Shown piece by piece: positions 18,261-34,546 of a stretch of DNA of 64,000 bases. Position 1 is the first letter of the stretch, and each line of letters begins with the position of its first letter. The stretch covers positions 868,975-932,974 of the forward strand of contig JAFLCX010000002.1 of assembly GCA_017302635.1 (NCBI GenBank). The letters run 5' to 3'. This stretch comes from Hyphomicrobiales bacterium (GTDB taxonomy: Bacteria > Pseudomonadota > Alphaproteobacteria > Rhizobiales > Beijerinckiaceae). The translations under genes and the position numbers were made by a program. The notes under the pieces were generated by a model. It was given only the letters and a program-made list of their open reading frames with translations, was not told the DNA's origin and did not search any database.

Positions 18261-18818
18261 ATGAACGCTGTTGCTCAATCCGCCCGCCCGAAGCGCTGGT
18301 ATATCGTCCATGCCTTCTCGAATTTCGAGCGCAAGGTCGCCGATGACATCAAGAAGGGCGCCGAGCAGCGCGGGCTCGACCATTGCTTCGAGGAAATCCT
18401 CGTCCCGACCGAAAAGGTAACGGAAGTCCGCCGCGGGCGCCGCATCGAGACGGACCGCAAGTTCTTCCCCGGCTATGTGCTGGTGAAGGCGGACCTGACC
18501 GATGACGTCTATCACCTGATCAAGAACACGCCGAAGGTCACCGGGTTCCTTGGCGCCGACAAGCGCCCGATTGCGATCCCCGATGCCGAGGCCGAGCGGA
18601 TCAAGGGTCAGGTGGTGGAAACCTCCGAGCGCCCGAAGAACACGATCACCTTCGAGATCGGCGAGCAGGTCAAGGTGGCCGATGGCCCCTTCGCCTCGTT
18701 CAACGGCGTGGTGGAAGAGGTCGATATGGCCCGCCAGCGCCTGAAGGCCGCGGTCTCGATCTTCGGCCGCGCGACACCGGTGGAGCTGGAATTCAGCCAG
18801 GTGCAGAAGCTGAAGTGA
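18261..18818 (+). CDS. nusG: Transcription termination/antitermination protein NusG
   Basis: 185-residue NusG with the NGN domain (RWYIVHAFSNFERKVADDI; FFPGYVLVKADL near residues 68-80; VTGFLG) and a C-terminal KOW domain (GEQVKVADGPFASFNGVVEEV, about residues 133-153). It binds the beta' clamp, supports processive elongation and bridges to Rho or S10. Length is normal. The stop is followed after 9 bases by the ATG of an AT-rich accessory gene instead of rplK. Confidence 0.97.
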   Translation: MNAVAQSARPKRWYIVHAFSNFERKVADDIKKGAEQRGLDHCFEEILVPTEKVTEVRRGRRIETDRKFFPGYVLVKADLTDDVYHLIKNTPKVTGFLGADKRPIAIPDAEAERIKGQVVETSERPKNTITFEIGEQVKVADGPFASFNGVVEEVDMARQRLKAAVSIFGRATPVELEFSQVQKLK

Positions 18819-18827
18819 GGGGGCGAT

Positions 18828-19805
18828 ATGGGAGAGCACGATTCAGAAAAACTCCCATCTCTTGGTCAATTGATCGAAGCTAAACTCGGCTTCAAGTTGC
18901 CAACTCTCGCGCTGCCGCAAACGGCAAAAAATTTGGACAGGGCGGTTGCGCGCCTCGTCTTGGCTGGTTCTGATAACTTGGCTGCCAGAATTGATCGCAA
19001 CACCGCTTCGCTAAATGCTCGCTCCCAAGCAGATGCCAAGTTAATTGAAGGGGCGGGAGATGTTGCGCGGAGTGCACTTGATTCGATAGAAGATCGAGCT
19101 GAAAAATTCGCAACTGCCGATGCTATTCTAAAGCAGGAGAATAGAGAGTCGATTGTTCGTGGTGCAATTGAACAATTGAGTATGTTGGGTGAAGAAGCGA
19201 CCGAATCCGCCTCTGAAATTTCCCAAGATTGGCTCAATTCATTTTCTGCGACCGCGGAAAACAAGAGCTCGGACGAAATCCGATCCCTTTTTTCTCGCAT
19301 CCTAGCGGGTGAGATACGCGCACCCGGTTCTTTTTCACTAAGAAGTTTGTCTTTGCTTTCGACGATCGATCAGGTTGACGCAGTGCTTATTCATAAGATT
19401 TTTGGATATGTTATTTTAGGACAACTAATTTTCAAAGATATTGCAGGAATAAAATTTATCGAATACCTAAAATTAGAAAACATGAGCGTTTTGGATGGGG
19501 CAAGTGGCTCGGGATTGAGTTTAACAATATCTAATGAATTAGAAAATATCAAAATAACTTATCAAAATAAAATAATTTTTGTTGATCCACATGAATCGAA
19601 AAAAATAAAATTTTCTAATATTTGTATCTTGACGGATTTTGGAAGTCAATTGTACAATTTGTTTGAAAACTATATTTTTGATGATGAATATGTGGAGAGA
19701 ATTGCTTCGGAAATAAGGCCTCAAACAAAGTCTATTGAGGTTGCGGATATTCTAATGCGTTACAATGATGGGTCTATCGCGCACGGCCCCAGACTCCCTG
19801 TTTAA
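18828..19805 (+). CDS. DUF2806-type accessory protein inserted between nusG and rplK
   Basis: 325-residue protein. Residues 135-185, starting DWLNSFSATAENKSSDEI and containing SRILAGEIRAPGSFSLRSL, match the conserved core recalled for DUF2806 and Abi-like proteins, a group often found in accessory and defence loci; function is unproven. The N-terminal third is helical and charged, and the C-terminal part has many Ile, Asn and Lys. Base composition falls steeply toward the 3' half (19380-19750 is full of A/T runs), unlike every neighbour. GAGGGGG lies just before the ATG, which is 9 bases after nusG, so it should be co-transcribed with secE-nusG. No integrase, transposase or terminator is beside it. 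Horizontal acquisition is the simplest reading. Confidence 0.75.
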   Translation: MGEHDSEKLPSLGQLIEAKLGFKLPTLALPQTAKNLDRAVARLVLAGSDNLAARIDRNTASLNARSQADAKLIEGAGDVARSALDSIEDRAEKFATADAILKQENRESIVRGAIEQLSMLGEEATESASEISQDWLNSFSATAENKSSDEIRSLFSRILAGEIRAPGSFSLRSLSLLSTIDQVDAVLIHKIFGYVILGQLIFKDIAGIKFIEYLKLENMSVLDGASGSGLSLTISNELENIKITYQNKIIFVDPHESKKIKFSNICILTDFGSQLYNLFENYIFDDEYVERIASEIRPQTKSIEVADILMRYNDGSIAHGPRLPV

Positions 19806-19862
19806 AACTCTAACCAAGCTCCCCCTTGCCTTTTCGGGCTTTCACCCGTATGGCACGCGGCC

Positions 19863-19976
19863 TGACTGGAATTTCCGGTCATAAAGCCGTGGCAGGCGGT
19901 TTCATCATCCTCGTTCCGGGGTGGTGAACACGAAGCCCCACCACGGTCCAGAAACGGAACCTGCGGGGCGGTGGCT
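19863..19976 (+). promoter_or_regulatory. Structured leader upstream of rplK
   Basis: The 209-base gap between the DUF2806-type gene and rplK holds two hairpins. TGACTGGA pairs with TCCGGTCA at 19863-19881 (one G-T pair, 3-base loop). AGCC..ACC pairs with GGTGGCT at 19934-19976 with a two-base bulge. In E. coli L1 represses its own operon by binding the L11 leader; this is a candidate site, but no specific L1-site match was established. Confidence 0.35.
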
Positions 19977-20014
19977 GAGAAGCTGCCGTTTTGCCGGTTC
20001 ATTTGGAGAGAACG

Positions 20015-20464
20015 ATGGCCAAGAAAATCATCGGCTTTATCAAGCTGCAAATCCCGGCTGGCGATGCCAAGCCGGCTCCGCCCGTTGGTCCGGCACTCGG
20101 CCAGCGCGGCCTGAACATCATGGAATTCTGCAAGGCCTTCAATGCGAAGACCCAGCAGATGGAAAAGGGGACCCCGATCCCCGTCGTGATCACCGCCTAT
20201 GCCGACCGCTCCTTCACCTTCGAGATGAGGCAGCCGCCGGTCACCTTCTTCCTGAAGAAGGCCGCGGGTCTGAAAATCGGCAAGAAGCCCGCTTCCGGCT
20301 CGAAGACGCCGGGCAAGGGTGCTTTCGTCGGCAAGGTGAGCGAAGCCCAACTTCGTGAGATTGCTGAAAAGAAGATCGTCGATCTCAACTGCGACAGCGT
20401 GGACAGCGCCGTCGAGATGATCCGTGGTTCGGCCCGCGCCATGGGCCTGGAAGTGGTTGGGTGA
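20015..20464 (+). CDS. rplK: 50S ribosomal protein L11
   Basis: 149-residue L11 of the GTPase-associated centre. The N-terminal domain has [31 protein letters not shown] and the C-terminal 23S-binding domain has [20 protein letters not shown], given here only as landmarks. TTGGAGAGAACG precedes the ATG at 20015; an in-frame upstream start at 19991 lacks such a site. It is slightly longer than the usual 142 residues, with extra residues around [15 protein letters not shown]. It is the first gene of the rplK-rplA pair and is separated from nusG by the foreign-looking gene. Confidence 0.98.
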   Translation: MAKKIIGFIKLQIPAGDAKPAPPVGPALGQRGLNIMEFCKAFNAKTQQMEKGTPIPVVITAYADRSFTFEMRQPPVTFFLKKAAGLKIGKKPASGSKTPGKGAFVGKVSEAQLREIAEKKIVDLNCDSVDSAVEMIRGSARAMGLEVVG

Positions 20465-20469
20465 GCATC

Positions 20470-21195
20470 ATGAGCAATGTGAAAAACGCCCCGAAGCTCG
20501 CCAAGCGCGTCGCCAAGACCCGTGAAGGCATTGATCGCACCAAGCTTTACGCGCTCGACGAAGCCGTGAAGATGGTGAAGGACCGCGCCAGCGCCAAATT
20601 CGATGAAACGATCGAGGTGGCGATGAATCTCGGCGTCGATCCGCGCCATGCCGACCAGATGGTCCGCGGCGTGTGCAACCTGCCGAACGGCTCGGGCCGC
20701 ACGGTGCGTGTTGCCGTGTTCGCGCGCGGCCCCAAGGCTGACGAAGCCAAGGCCGCCGGTGCCGATATTGTCGGCGCGGAAGAACTGGTGGAAATCATCA
20801 ACGGCGGCACGATCGAGTTTGATCGTTGCATCGCCACCCCGGATATGATGGGCCTCGTCGGGCGTCTCGGTAAGGTGCTCGGCCCGCGTGGCCTGATGCC
20901 GAACCCGCGTGTCGGCACGGTGACGATGGATATCGCCGGCGCGGTGAAGGCCTCCAAGGGTGGCGCTGTCGAGTTCCGCGTCGAGAAGGCCGGCATCATC
21001 CATGCCGGAATCGGCAAGGCTTCGTTCGAAGTCGGCAAGCTCTCGGAGAACATCCGCGCTTTTGTCGATGCTGTGAACAAGGCTAAACCGACGGGCGCCA
21101 AGGGCACCTATCTGCAGCGCATCGCGATTTCCTCGACGATGGGCCCCGGCGTGAAGGTGGAAGTGGCGAGCGTGGTCGGCGGCGGCAACGCCTGA
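20470..21195 (+). CDS. rplA: 50S ribosomal protein L1
   Basis: 241-residue L1 of the E-site stalk, which also typically autoregulates the rplKA m[23 protein letters not shown] and the [16 protein letters not shown] motif (near residues 138-153) are clear. The ATG at 20470 is 5 bases after the rplK stop, and GGTGAG overlapping that stop could act as binding site; a GTG at 20461 is an alternative start. A rho-independent terminator follows, so rplKA ends its own transcript here. Confidence 0.98.
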   Translation: MSNVKNAPKLAKRVAKTREGIDRTKLYALDEAVKMVKDRASAKFDETIEVAMNLGVDPRHADQMVRGVCNLPNGSGRTVRVAVFARGPKADEAKAAGADIVGAEELVEIINGGTIEFDRCIATPDMMGLVGRLGKVLGPRGLMPNPRVGTVTMDIAGAVKASKGGAVEFRVEKAGIIHAGIGKASFEVGKLSENIRAFVDAVNKAKPTGAKGTYLQRIAISSTMGPGVKVEVASVVGGGNA

Positions 21196-21220
21196 GGTCG
21201 GCCCATCGCTTGAAGTTGCG

Positions 21221-21248
21221 GCCCCGCGAGCGATCGCGGGGCTTTTTT
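21221..21248 (+). terminator. Rho-independent terminator after rplA
   Basis: GCCCCGCG (21221-21228) pairs perfectly with CGCGGGGC (21235-21242) around AGCGAT and is followed by six T. It isolates rplKA from the acyltransferase and from rplJ. Confidence 0.95.
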
Positions 21249-21326
21249 GTTTCCGGGCGCGGGTTTACGGCTCATTTACCCTGACATGAGGCGAGTGGCC
21301 GCTTTTGTTCAATCCAGCACAATCCT

Positions 21327-21348
21327 TGCAACACTTCTCTGCAACACT
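21327..21348 (+). repeat. Tandem 9-bp direct repeat upstream of the acyltransferase
   Basis: TGCAACACT occurs at 21327-21335 and again at 21340-21348, 13 bases apart, 22 bases before the acyltransferase ATG. It may be an operator or chance. Confidence 0.4.
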
Positions 21349-21369
21349 GGTCCCGTGCCGGAGAGAGAC

Positions 21370-22518
21370 ATGCACACGAACCGATATGAGACACTGGATG
21401 GCTGGCGCGGCCTCGCGGCACTCGCGATCACGTTCTACCATGTGCCGGTTGCGCATGCCTTCCGCGATCTGGCGGGCTGGAAGAACCTCGAATTCTTCGT
21501 CGATTTCTTCTTCGTGCTCTCCGGCTTTGTGATCTGCCATGCCTGGGGCAAGCGGATCGCGACGACGGGTGACGCGAAGACCTTCATGATCCGCCGCTTC
21601 TGGCGCGTCTGGCCGCTGCATATCGTTATTCTGGGCGTGTTTCTGGCGATCGAATGCGCGGAATGGCTGGCGGTGAAAGCGATCGGCCTCTCGCTCGGCG
21701 ATGCGCCGTTCACCGGGCCGAGTTCGGTCCCCGCATTGCTGTCGAACATCGTGCTGATGCAGTCACTCAATCTCCATGGCACGACGACATGGAACGGCCC
21801 GGCCTGGAGTATTTCGGTCGAGTTCTGGACTTACCTCGCTTTCGCGGCCGTGATGCTGTTCGCGGCAGGCCGCACCTGGGTGATGGCTCTGTTGGCGGCC
21901 TTGGGTGCCTTGGTCATCGCGCTTTTTTCGCCAATCTGGCTCTTCGCGACGCATGATTTCGGTCTCGCTCGCGCCCTTTACGGGTTCTTCGCCGGCGCCG
22001 TCGCCTACCGCCTTTTGGTGCCGCAAGCGGGTGCTGCGCGCTCGGGCAGCGTGCTCGAGATCGCCGCCGTGCTGGCGATGTTTGTATGGATGGCCGGAAC
22101 CGGCAAGAACTGGACATCCTTGCTGGCTCCGATCGTGTTCGTTGGGCTGGTCGTGGTGTTCGCGCGCGGCGGCGGGGTGCTGACGCGGTTCCTGATGTCG
22201 AAGCCGGTGCAGCTGCTCGGGTTGTGGTCTTATTCGATCTATCTGGTCCACACGCTGATCTATTATGGCCTGCGCATCGTGCTGGTAGCGGCCGAGAAGA
22301 AGCTCGGCTGGACTTTCACAGCCTCGGGAACGGGCAGCGAGAGGCTTTTCAGTTTTGGTGGCAGCGTGACGAACATGGCGGTCATCCTCGGGCTGCTTGC
22401 ACTCACCGTCGCGATTTCCGCCGTTACTTACCGGTTGATCGAAAAGCCGTTCATGCAGGGTGCAGGGCCGGTGAAAACGGGGGTTCCGGCGCGATCATCC
22501 TCGCTCGCTGCCGGCTAA
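21370..22518 (+). CDS. Acyltransferase 3 family membrane protein
   Basis: 382-residue integral membrane acyltransferase of the OafA/NodX/ExoZ family (Acyl_transf_3). The opening YETLDGWRGLAALAITFYHV contains the conserved Arg and catalytic-type His, FFVDFFFVLSGFVICHAWG is the second family motif, and about ten hydrophobic helices follow, ending with YRLIEKPF. Such proteins O-acylate surface sugars, lipids or peptides; the target is unknown. GGAGAGAG supports the ATG at 21370 over earlier in-frame codons. It sits between rplA and rplJ, which are normally adjacent, and is preceded by a terminator, so it is a transcriptionally separate insertion of normal base composition. Confidence 0.88.
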   Translation: MHTNRYETLDGWRGLAALAITFYHVPVAHAFRDLAGWKNLEFFVDFFFVLSGFVICHAWGKRIATTGDAKTFMIRRFWRVWPLHIVILGVFLAIECAEWLAVKAIGLSLGDAPFTGPSSVPALLSNIVLMQSLNLHGTTTWNGPAWSISVEFWTYLAFAAVMLFAAGRTWVMALLAALGALVIALFSPIWLFATHDFGLARALYGFFAGAVAYRLLVPQAGAARSGSVLEIAAVLAMFVWMAGTGKNWTSLLAPIVFVGLVVVFARGGGVLTRFLMSKPVQLLGLWSYSIYLVHTLIYYGLRIVLVAAEKKLGWTFTASGTGSERLFSFGGSVTNMAVILGLLALTVAISAVTYRLIEKPFMQGAGPVKTGVPARSSSLAAG

Positions 22519-23151
22519 GCTCCTTCTCCAGCCTGGTTCGCGACCGGCCGGAACAACTTTCCGAAATTTGTCAAGACCCCCTTGCATCGGGGGTGACAAG
22601 TCATTACAAGCCGCATCTCGCAGAAGAGGGAGTGCGATTCAGCGCCCTCGTCTGTTGTTGCCTATGTGGCAACACGTCGCATCCATTGGTCCGGGTTTTT
22701 CCCGATGCCGGAGGAATGCGGCGATCCTGTCCAAGACTGCAGGTGAGCACGCTGTCAGAGCCATCCAATTGTCACTCTTCGCCTTCGGGCTCCGGGTGCG
22801 GGTGTTCTGTCGCTGCCATAATCGGGTTTCTTCCGTGAGGAGAAGCCAAAGCCGGCGAGGCCGATCGCCGGTTTCAGGGCCTGCATAGATGGGGAAGGGG
22901 ATTTGCCGGGTCCGGGGCGAGGTGATCGCTCACGGGGGCCGGCAGGTTTCGTTTCTCGGCCTTGGGTGTGACGCGGGTTTATCCGTGGCGTTCCGAGGGG
23001 ACAGGCGAACCGTCCGGGTTCGTCGTCAAGACGGTCTCGGGTGGTTCCGTGGCAGGGCAACCTGTCATCACCGTCCGGTTTCCAGTCGAGGAAGCCGGGC
23101 TGAGCGTAACCGGGCCGGGGCGTGATTGCCTTGGCCAATCGGAGAAAGCAC
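22519..23151 (+). promoter_or_regulatory. Long gene-free leader region of rplJ-rplL
   Basis: These 633 bases carry no convincing coding frame. Several hairpins are visible: TTGTC..CCCCC paired with GGGGG..GACAA (22568-22599), CCGGCGA/TCGCCGG (22852-22871), CGAACC/GGTTCG (23006-23022), and CAGG-GCAA-CCTG (23053-23064). L10 (with L7/L12) represses its own mRNA through a structured leader in well-studied bacteria, so this is the natural place for an L10 leader and the rplJ promoter. I could not align it to the known kink-turn consensus by eye, and no promoter boxes were certain. Confidence 0.55.
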
Positions 23152-23670
23152 GTGGATAGAGCTGGAAAAGAAGTGCTCGTCTCGTCTCTCAACGACGTGT
23201 TCAAGAGCACGGGCGTTGTGGTCGTGGCGCACTATTCCGGCCTCACCGTTGCCCAGATGCAGAAGCTCCGCAAGGACATGAAGCAGGCTGGCGCCTCGGT
23301 GAGGGTTGCGAAAAACCGCCTCGTGAAGATCGCGCTCGAAGGAACCGACGTCCAATCCATCAACAGCTACCTCAAGGGTCCGACCATCCTGTGCTATTCG
23401 CAGGATCCGGTTGCGGCGCCGAAAGTGGCTGTCGCCTTCGCGAAGGAGCACGAAAAGCTCGTTCTCCTCGGTGGCGCGATGGGCCGGACCGCACTCAACG
23501 CTGATGGTGTGAAGGCGCTTGCCACCATGCCGTCGCTCGATGAGCTGCGCGCCAAGCTTGTGGGTCTGATCCAGGCTCCCGCAACCAAGCTGGCACAGGT
23601 TTCGACCGCACCCGCCGCGAAACTCGCGCGCGTGTTCGGGGCGTATGCCAACCGCGATCAGGCGGCCTGA
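23152..23670 (+). CDS. rplJ: 50S ribosomal protein L10
   Basis: 172-residue L10, which anchors the L7/L12 dimers. The GTG at 23152 gives the standard alphaproteobacterial N-terminus (Met)[20 protein letters not shown] and has GGAGAAA 7 bases upstream; an earlier in-frame GTG at 23122 is less likely. [15 protein letters not shown] and [12 protein letters not shown] are conserved RNA-binding stretches, and the C-terminal helix binds L7/L12. It is followed by rplL after 101 bases. Confidence 0.97.
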   Translation: MDRAGKEVLVSSLNDVFKSTGVVVVAHYSGLTVAQMQKLRKDMKQAGASVRVAKNRLVKIALEGTDVQSINSYLKGPTILCYSQDPVAAPKVAVAFAKEHEKLVLLGGAMGRTALNADGVKALATMPSLDELRAKLVGLIQAPATKLAQVSTAPAAKLARVFGAYANRDQAA

Positions 23671-23771
23671 CGTCAAAACACCCCAGAACCGGAACGGCCG
23701 GGAACCTGATGTTCCATTGCCGCTCCCGAACCCGACGATTGAAACGAAACCCAGTTTGAGAGGACCATACA

Positions 23772-24158
23772 ATGGCCGATCTGTCGAAGCTCGTTGACGA
23801 GCTTTCCAACCTCACCGTTCTCGAAGCCGCTGAGCTTGCCAAGATGCTCGAAGAGAAGTGGGGCGTTTCCGCCGCCGCTGCTGTGGCTGTCGCGGCTGCT
23901 CCGGGCGCTGGTGGTGGCGGTGCTGCCGCTGCTCCGGCCGAAGAGCAGACCGAGTTCACGATCGTTCTCGCCGCTTCCGGCGACAAGAAGATCGAAGTCA
24001 TCAAGGAAGTCCGTGCCATCACGGGCCTCGGCCTGAAGGAAGCCAAGGATCTGGTGGAAGCCGCTCCGAAGCCCGTCAAGGAAGGCGCGTCGAAGGACGA
24101 AGCCGAGAAGATCAAGAAGCAGCTCGAGGCGGCTGGCGCCAAGGTCGAGATCAAGTGA
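23772..24158 (+). CDS. rplL: 50S ribosomal protein L7/L12
   Basis: 128-residue L7/L12. The N-terminal dimerisation helix ([21 protein letters not shown]) is followed by an Ala/Gly-rich hinge (about residues 38-57) and the factor-binding domain with [20 protein letters not shown], given as landmarks. It recruits EF-Tu and EF-G to the ribosome. GAGAGGACC precedes the ATG. A strong hairpin lies between it and rpoB and may adjust the ratio of L7/L12 to RNA polymerase transcripts. Confidence 0.98.
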   Translation: MADLSKLVDELSNLTVLEAAELAKMLEEKWGVSAAAAVAVAAAPGAGGGGAAAAPAEEQTEFTIVLAASGDKKIEVIKEVRAITGLGLKEAKDLVEAAPKPVKEGASKDEAEKIKKQLEAAGAKVEIK

Positions 24159-24194
24159 GCTTGATGCCCGTTTCCGGGCGAGCCTGAGAATTGT

Positions 24195-24226
24195 CCCGCG
24201 CGGAAGCTTTTCCGCGCGGGGCTTTT
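24195..24226 (+). terminator. Attenuator-like hairpin between rplL and rpoB
   Basis: CCCGCGCGGAA (24195-24205) pairs perfectly with TTCCGCGCGGG (24210-24220) around GCTT, followed by GCTTTTGG. The short T run suggests partial termination, like the rplL-rpoBC attenuator of E. coli. Confidence 0.7.
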
Positions 24227-24262
24227 GGCGTCTTCGGGCCGTGGTGGCCCCTGGATAGCCGC

Positions 24263-24319
24263 ACATTCAGCCCGAGGGCTTGCCGCCGCAAGGCGTCGCG
24301 AGCCCTTCGGCCGAATGTT
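24263..24319 (+). promoter_or_regulatory. Long hairpin in the rpoB leader
   Basis: ACATTC...CGAGGGCT pairs with AGCCCTTCG...GAATGT, with an inner GCC/GGC stem. The base of the structure ends about 32 bases before the rpoB ATG. It is close enough to influence translation of rpoB or to act as an RNase III-like processing site. Function is inferred. Confidence 0.5.
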
Positions 24320-24350
24320 TTGACCACTGGAATGATTGGCGAGGATCGAG

Positions 24351-28508
<4,158 letters not shown>

Positions 28509-28516
28509 TCCAGTGC

Positions 28517-28538
28517 GGTGGTGGGCATGCCCACCACC
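28517..28538. repeat. Perfect 22-bp palindrome between rpoB and rpoC
   Basis: GGTGGTGGGC, then AT, then GCCCACCACC form a perfect palindrome 9 bases after the rpoB stop. The 14-base half GGTGGTGGGCATGC recurs at 63092-63105. It may be a small REP-like element or an RNA stabiliser or processing site. Confidence 0.7.
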
Positions 28539-28647
28539 ATCCCGCCGGGGCAGGGGAGTTCCTTTCCTCGGCGGTTTCGAGAATGACCCGAATTCGTTTT
28601 TCAGGACGACCGGCCGAGCCCTTTCCGGCGTCCATTAGGAGCATGTC

Positions 28648-32838
<4,191 letters not shown>

Positions 32839-32861
32839 CCAAAACTGCATCGAAAAAAATC

Positions 32862-32890
32862 AAGGGTGGGGGCAACCCCACCCTTTTTTT
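32862..32890 (+). terminator. Rho-independent terminator after rpoC
   Basis: AAGGGTGGGG-GCAA-CCCCACCCTT forms a 10-bp stem with a GCAA tetraloop and a long T run ending at 32890. Confidence 0.96.
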
Positions 32891-33001
32891 GTCTCCGGTG
32901 GCACCTGGGTTGATCTGGATCACCATTTGGCGGCAGCACGCGATGCATCATTCGGTCGCAAACCGCGCTGCTGTGGCGCGAGAAATGCGGGCGAGGTCAG
33001 C

Positions 33002-33445
33002 ATGAAGCAGCTCCGAACATGGATACTGGTATGCGACGGAGGGCGTTCACAGGTCTATTCCGGCTCAGGCAGCGGTCTGAAACTCGAGCCGGTCGCCGGG
33101 TCGGATTGCGTGAATGACCTGCCCGACCCGCGGGACAATAGCAATAATCAGCGCGATACAGGTTATGCCTCGTCAGGCAACCGCCGCTACGGCGTGGAGG
33201 ATCGCGTGGACCCCCGGCGCGAAATGGAGGCGCGATTTCTCGACACGCAGTTGGACTGGGTCGCCGAGCGCCAAGCCTTGTTCGATCGTTTGGTGATCGT
33301 GGCCCCGCCGAAGGCGCTCGGGGTCATGCGCAAATCGATGCCGCCTGTTCTCAAGGGAAAGATCGCTGGAGAAATTGCGGCCGACCTGACGCGCGCAACC
33401 GCGCCGGATATCGCAGCCCGCGTTTCGGCCGATCTGGCCTCCTGA
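33002..33445 (+). CDS. Host_attach family protein
   Basis: 147-residue soluble protein of the Host_attach family (PF10116 as recalled), first tied to attachment of Agrobacterium to plant cells but widespread in alphaproteobacteria that have no host. Landmarks are TWILVCDGGRSQVY at the N-terminus, a Gly/Asn/Arg-rich variable middle (about residues 40-65), and LVIVAPPKALGVMRKSM near residues 97-113. The fold resembles eRF1 domain 2-like RNA-associated proteins, so a role in stress or translation is possible. The ATG at 33002 is followed 17 bases after its stop by a reductase gene. Confidence 0.85.
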   Translation: MKQLRTWILVCDGGRSQVYSGSGSGLKLEPVAGSDCVNDLPDPRDNSNNQRDTGYASSGNRRYGVEDRVDPRREMEARFLDTQLDWVAERQALFDRLVIVAPPKALGVMRKSMPPVLKGKIAGEIAADLTRATAPDIAARVSADLAS

Positions 33446-33462
33446 TCGGCGAGGAGGCCGGC

Positions 33463-34044
33463 ATGGCGCGCTCCATCCTTGTCTTGCGATGCCATCCGGC
33501 GCCGGTGGGCGGGCATTTCTGCGATGCGCTGGTCGAGGCCTATCAGTCCGGAGCGGCCAGTGCCGGTCACCGTGTTGACTCTCTCGACCTCGCCGTTCTC
33601 GACATCCCGTTCCTGAGAACGGCAGAAGCCTGGAAAGCTGCCTCGCCGAGCGCGGATATCCGTCTGGCGCAGGCCAAGATGGCCGTGGCTGATCATCTCG
33701 TCTTCATTTATCCGCTCTGGCTCGGAGACATGCCGGCCTTGCTCAAGGCGTTCCTCGAGCAGGTGGCCTGCGAGGGCTTCGTGATGTCTGTGGATGACAA
33801 GGGACACTGGCAGCAAGGGCTCAAGGGGAAGTCAGCGCGGATCATCGTGACGATGGGGATGCCCGCGCTGATCTACCGGTTCTACTTCTTCTCGCATTCG
33901 CTGCGCAGCTTCAAACGCAACATCCTTGGCTTTGCAGGCGTCTCTCCCGTGTCCACCACCGTCATAGGATCGGTTGACAAGAGTGCAGGGCACCGGAAGG
34001 GCTGGATCGCAAGCGTCCGCTCTCTGGGGGAGCAGGGCAAATAA
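33463..34044 (+). CDS. NAD(P)H-dependent flavodoxin-fold oxidoreductase
   Basis: 193-residue member of the NAD(P)H quinone oxidoreductase / flavodoxin-like fold 2 family (KefF/MdaB/NQO-like). LVLRCHPAP near the N-terminus is the FMN phosphate-binding loop and FIYPLWLGDMPALLKAFLEQV (about residues 81-101) is the second family motif. It probably performs two-electron reduction of quinones or related electrophiles. Two genes in tandem with the Host_attach protein end at a terminator-like hairpin. Confidence 0.85.
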   Translation: MARSILVLRCHPAPVGGHFCDALVEAYQSGAASAGHRVDSLDLAVLDIPFLRTAEAWKAASPSADIRLAQAKMAVADHLVFIYPLWLGDMPALLKAFLEQVACEGFVMSVDDKGHWQQGLKGKSARIIVTMGMPALIYRFYFFSHSLRSFKRNILGFAGVSPVSTTVIGSVDKSAGHRKGWIASVRSLGEQGK

Positions 34045-34130
34045 CCGCTCGTGGGCCGGCGCATGCCATGCAGTGGTCGCAGTCTGGACATGCCTGCGGC
34101 CAAGTAAGGGCCACCAGAAATCAAAATACG

Positions 34131-34161
34131 GGAAGGGCGGGGATGACCCCGCCTTTCCTTT
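34131..34161 (+). terminator. Terminator-like hairpin after the flavodoxin-fold reductase
   Basis: GGAAGGGCGGGG-ATGA-CCCCGCCTTTCC makes a 12-bp stem with one G-T pair, followed by a short T run (TTT). The last T-rich tract is weak but the stem is strong. Confidence 0.75.
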
Positions 34162-34249
34162 GGCGCCCCTCCCTGCATGCTCCTGTCGTCTCCTGTCAGC
34201 ATGCCCATGCTTTTGGAGCTTCATCGAAATTTGATGAGGAGACAGGAAG

Positions 34250-34546
34250 ATGCAACCGGATACTGGAATTGAGATTGGGCGTTTTCGGCTGAAGCCGGGT
34301 GTGAGCGAGAATCAGGCCCGGGCAGCTCATGAAACGGCTGTTTCGCGGTTCCTGTCGCGGCAAAGCGGCTGGAGAGCGGAATATATGGTTCGATTTGATG
34401 AGGGGCTTTATGCCGATATCCTTATAGCGGGAAGTCGGGAGCGGGCGCAGGAGATTTGCGCGATGTGGATCGGGCAAGAGGATTGCGAGGCATTCTTGGC
34501 GATGATCGAACCTCTGGATATGTCGTTCGGCTCTGTTCTTGCCTGA
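34250..34546 (+). CDS. Small putative dimeric alpha/beta-barrel protein
   Basis: 98-residue protein of unknown function. The pattern IGRFRLKPGVSENQARAAHE, then FLSRQSGWRAEYMVRFDEGLYADILIAGSRERAQE, is what ferredoxin-like (ABM or dimeric alpha-beta barrel) domains look like: a beta strand, a helix, then a Gly-Trp turn and two strands. No catalytic residues can be named. GAGGAGACAGGAAG precedes the ATG at 34250, which makes expression likely. It stands alone before the rpsL leader. Confidence 0.72.
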   Translation: MQPDTGIEIGRFRLKPGVSENQARAAHETAVSRFLSRQSGWRAEYMVRFDEGLYADILIAGSRERAQEICAMWIGQEDCEAFLAMIEPLDMSFGSVLA

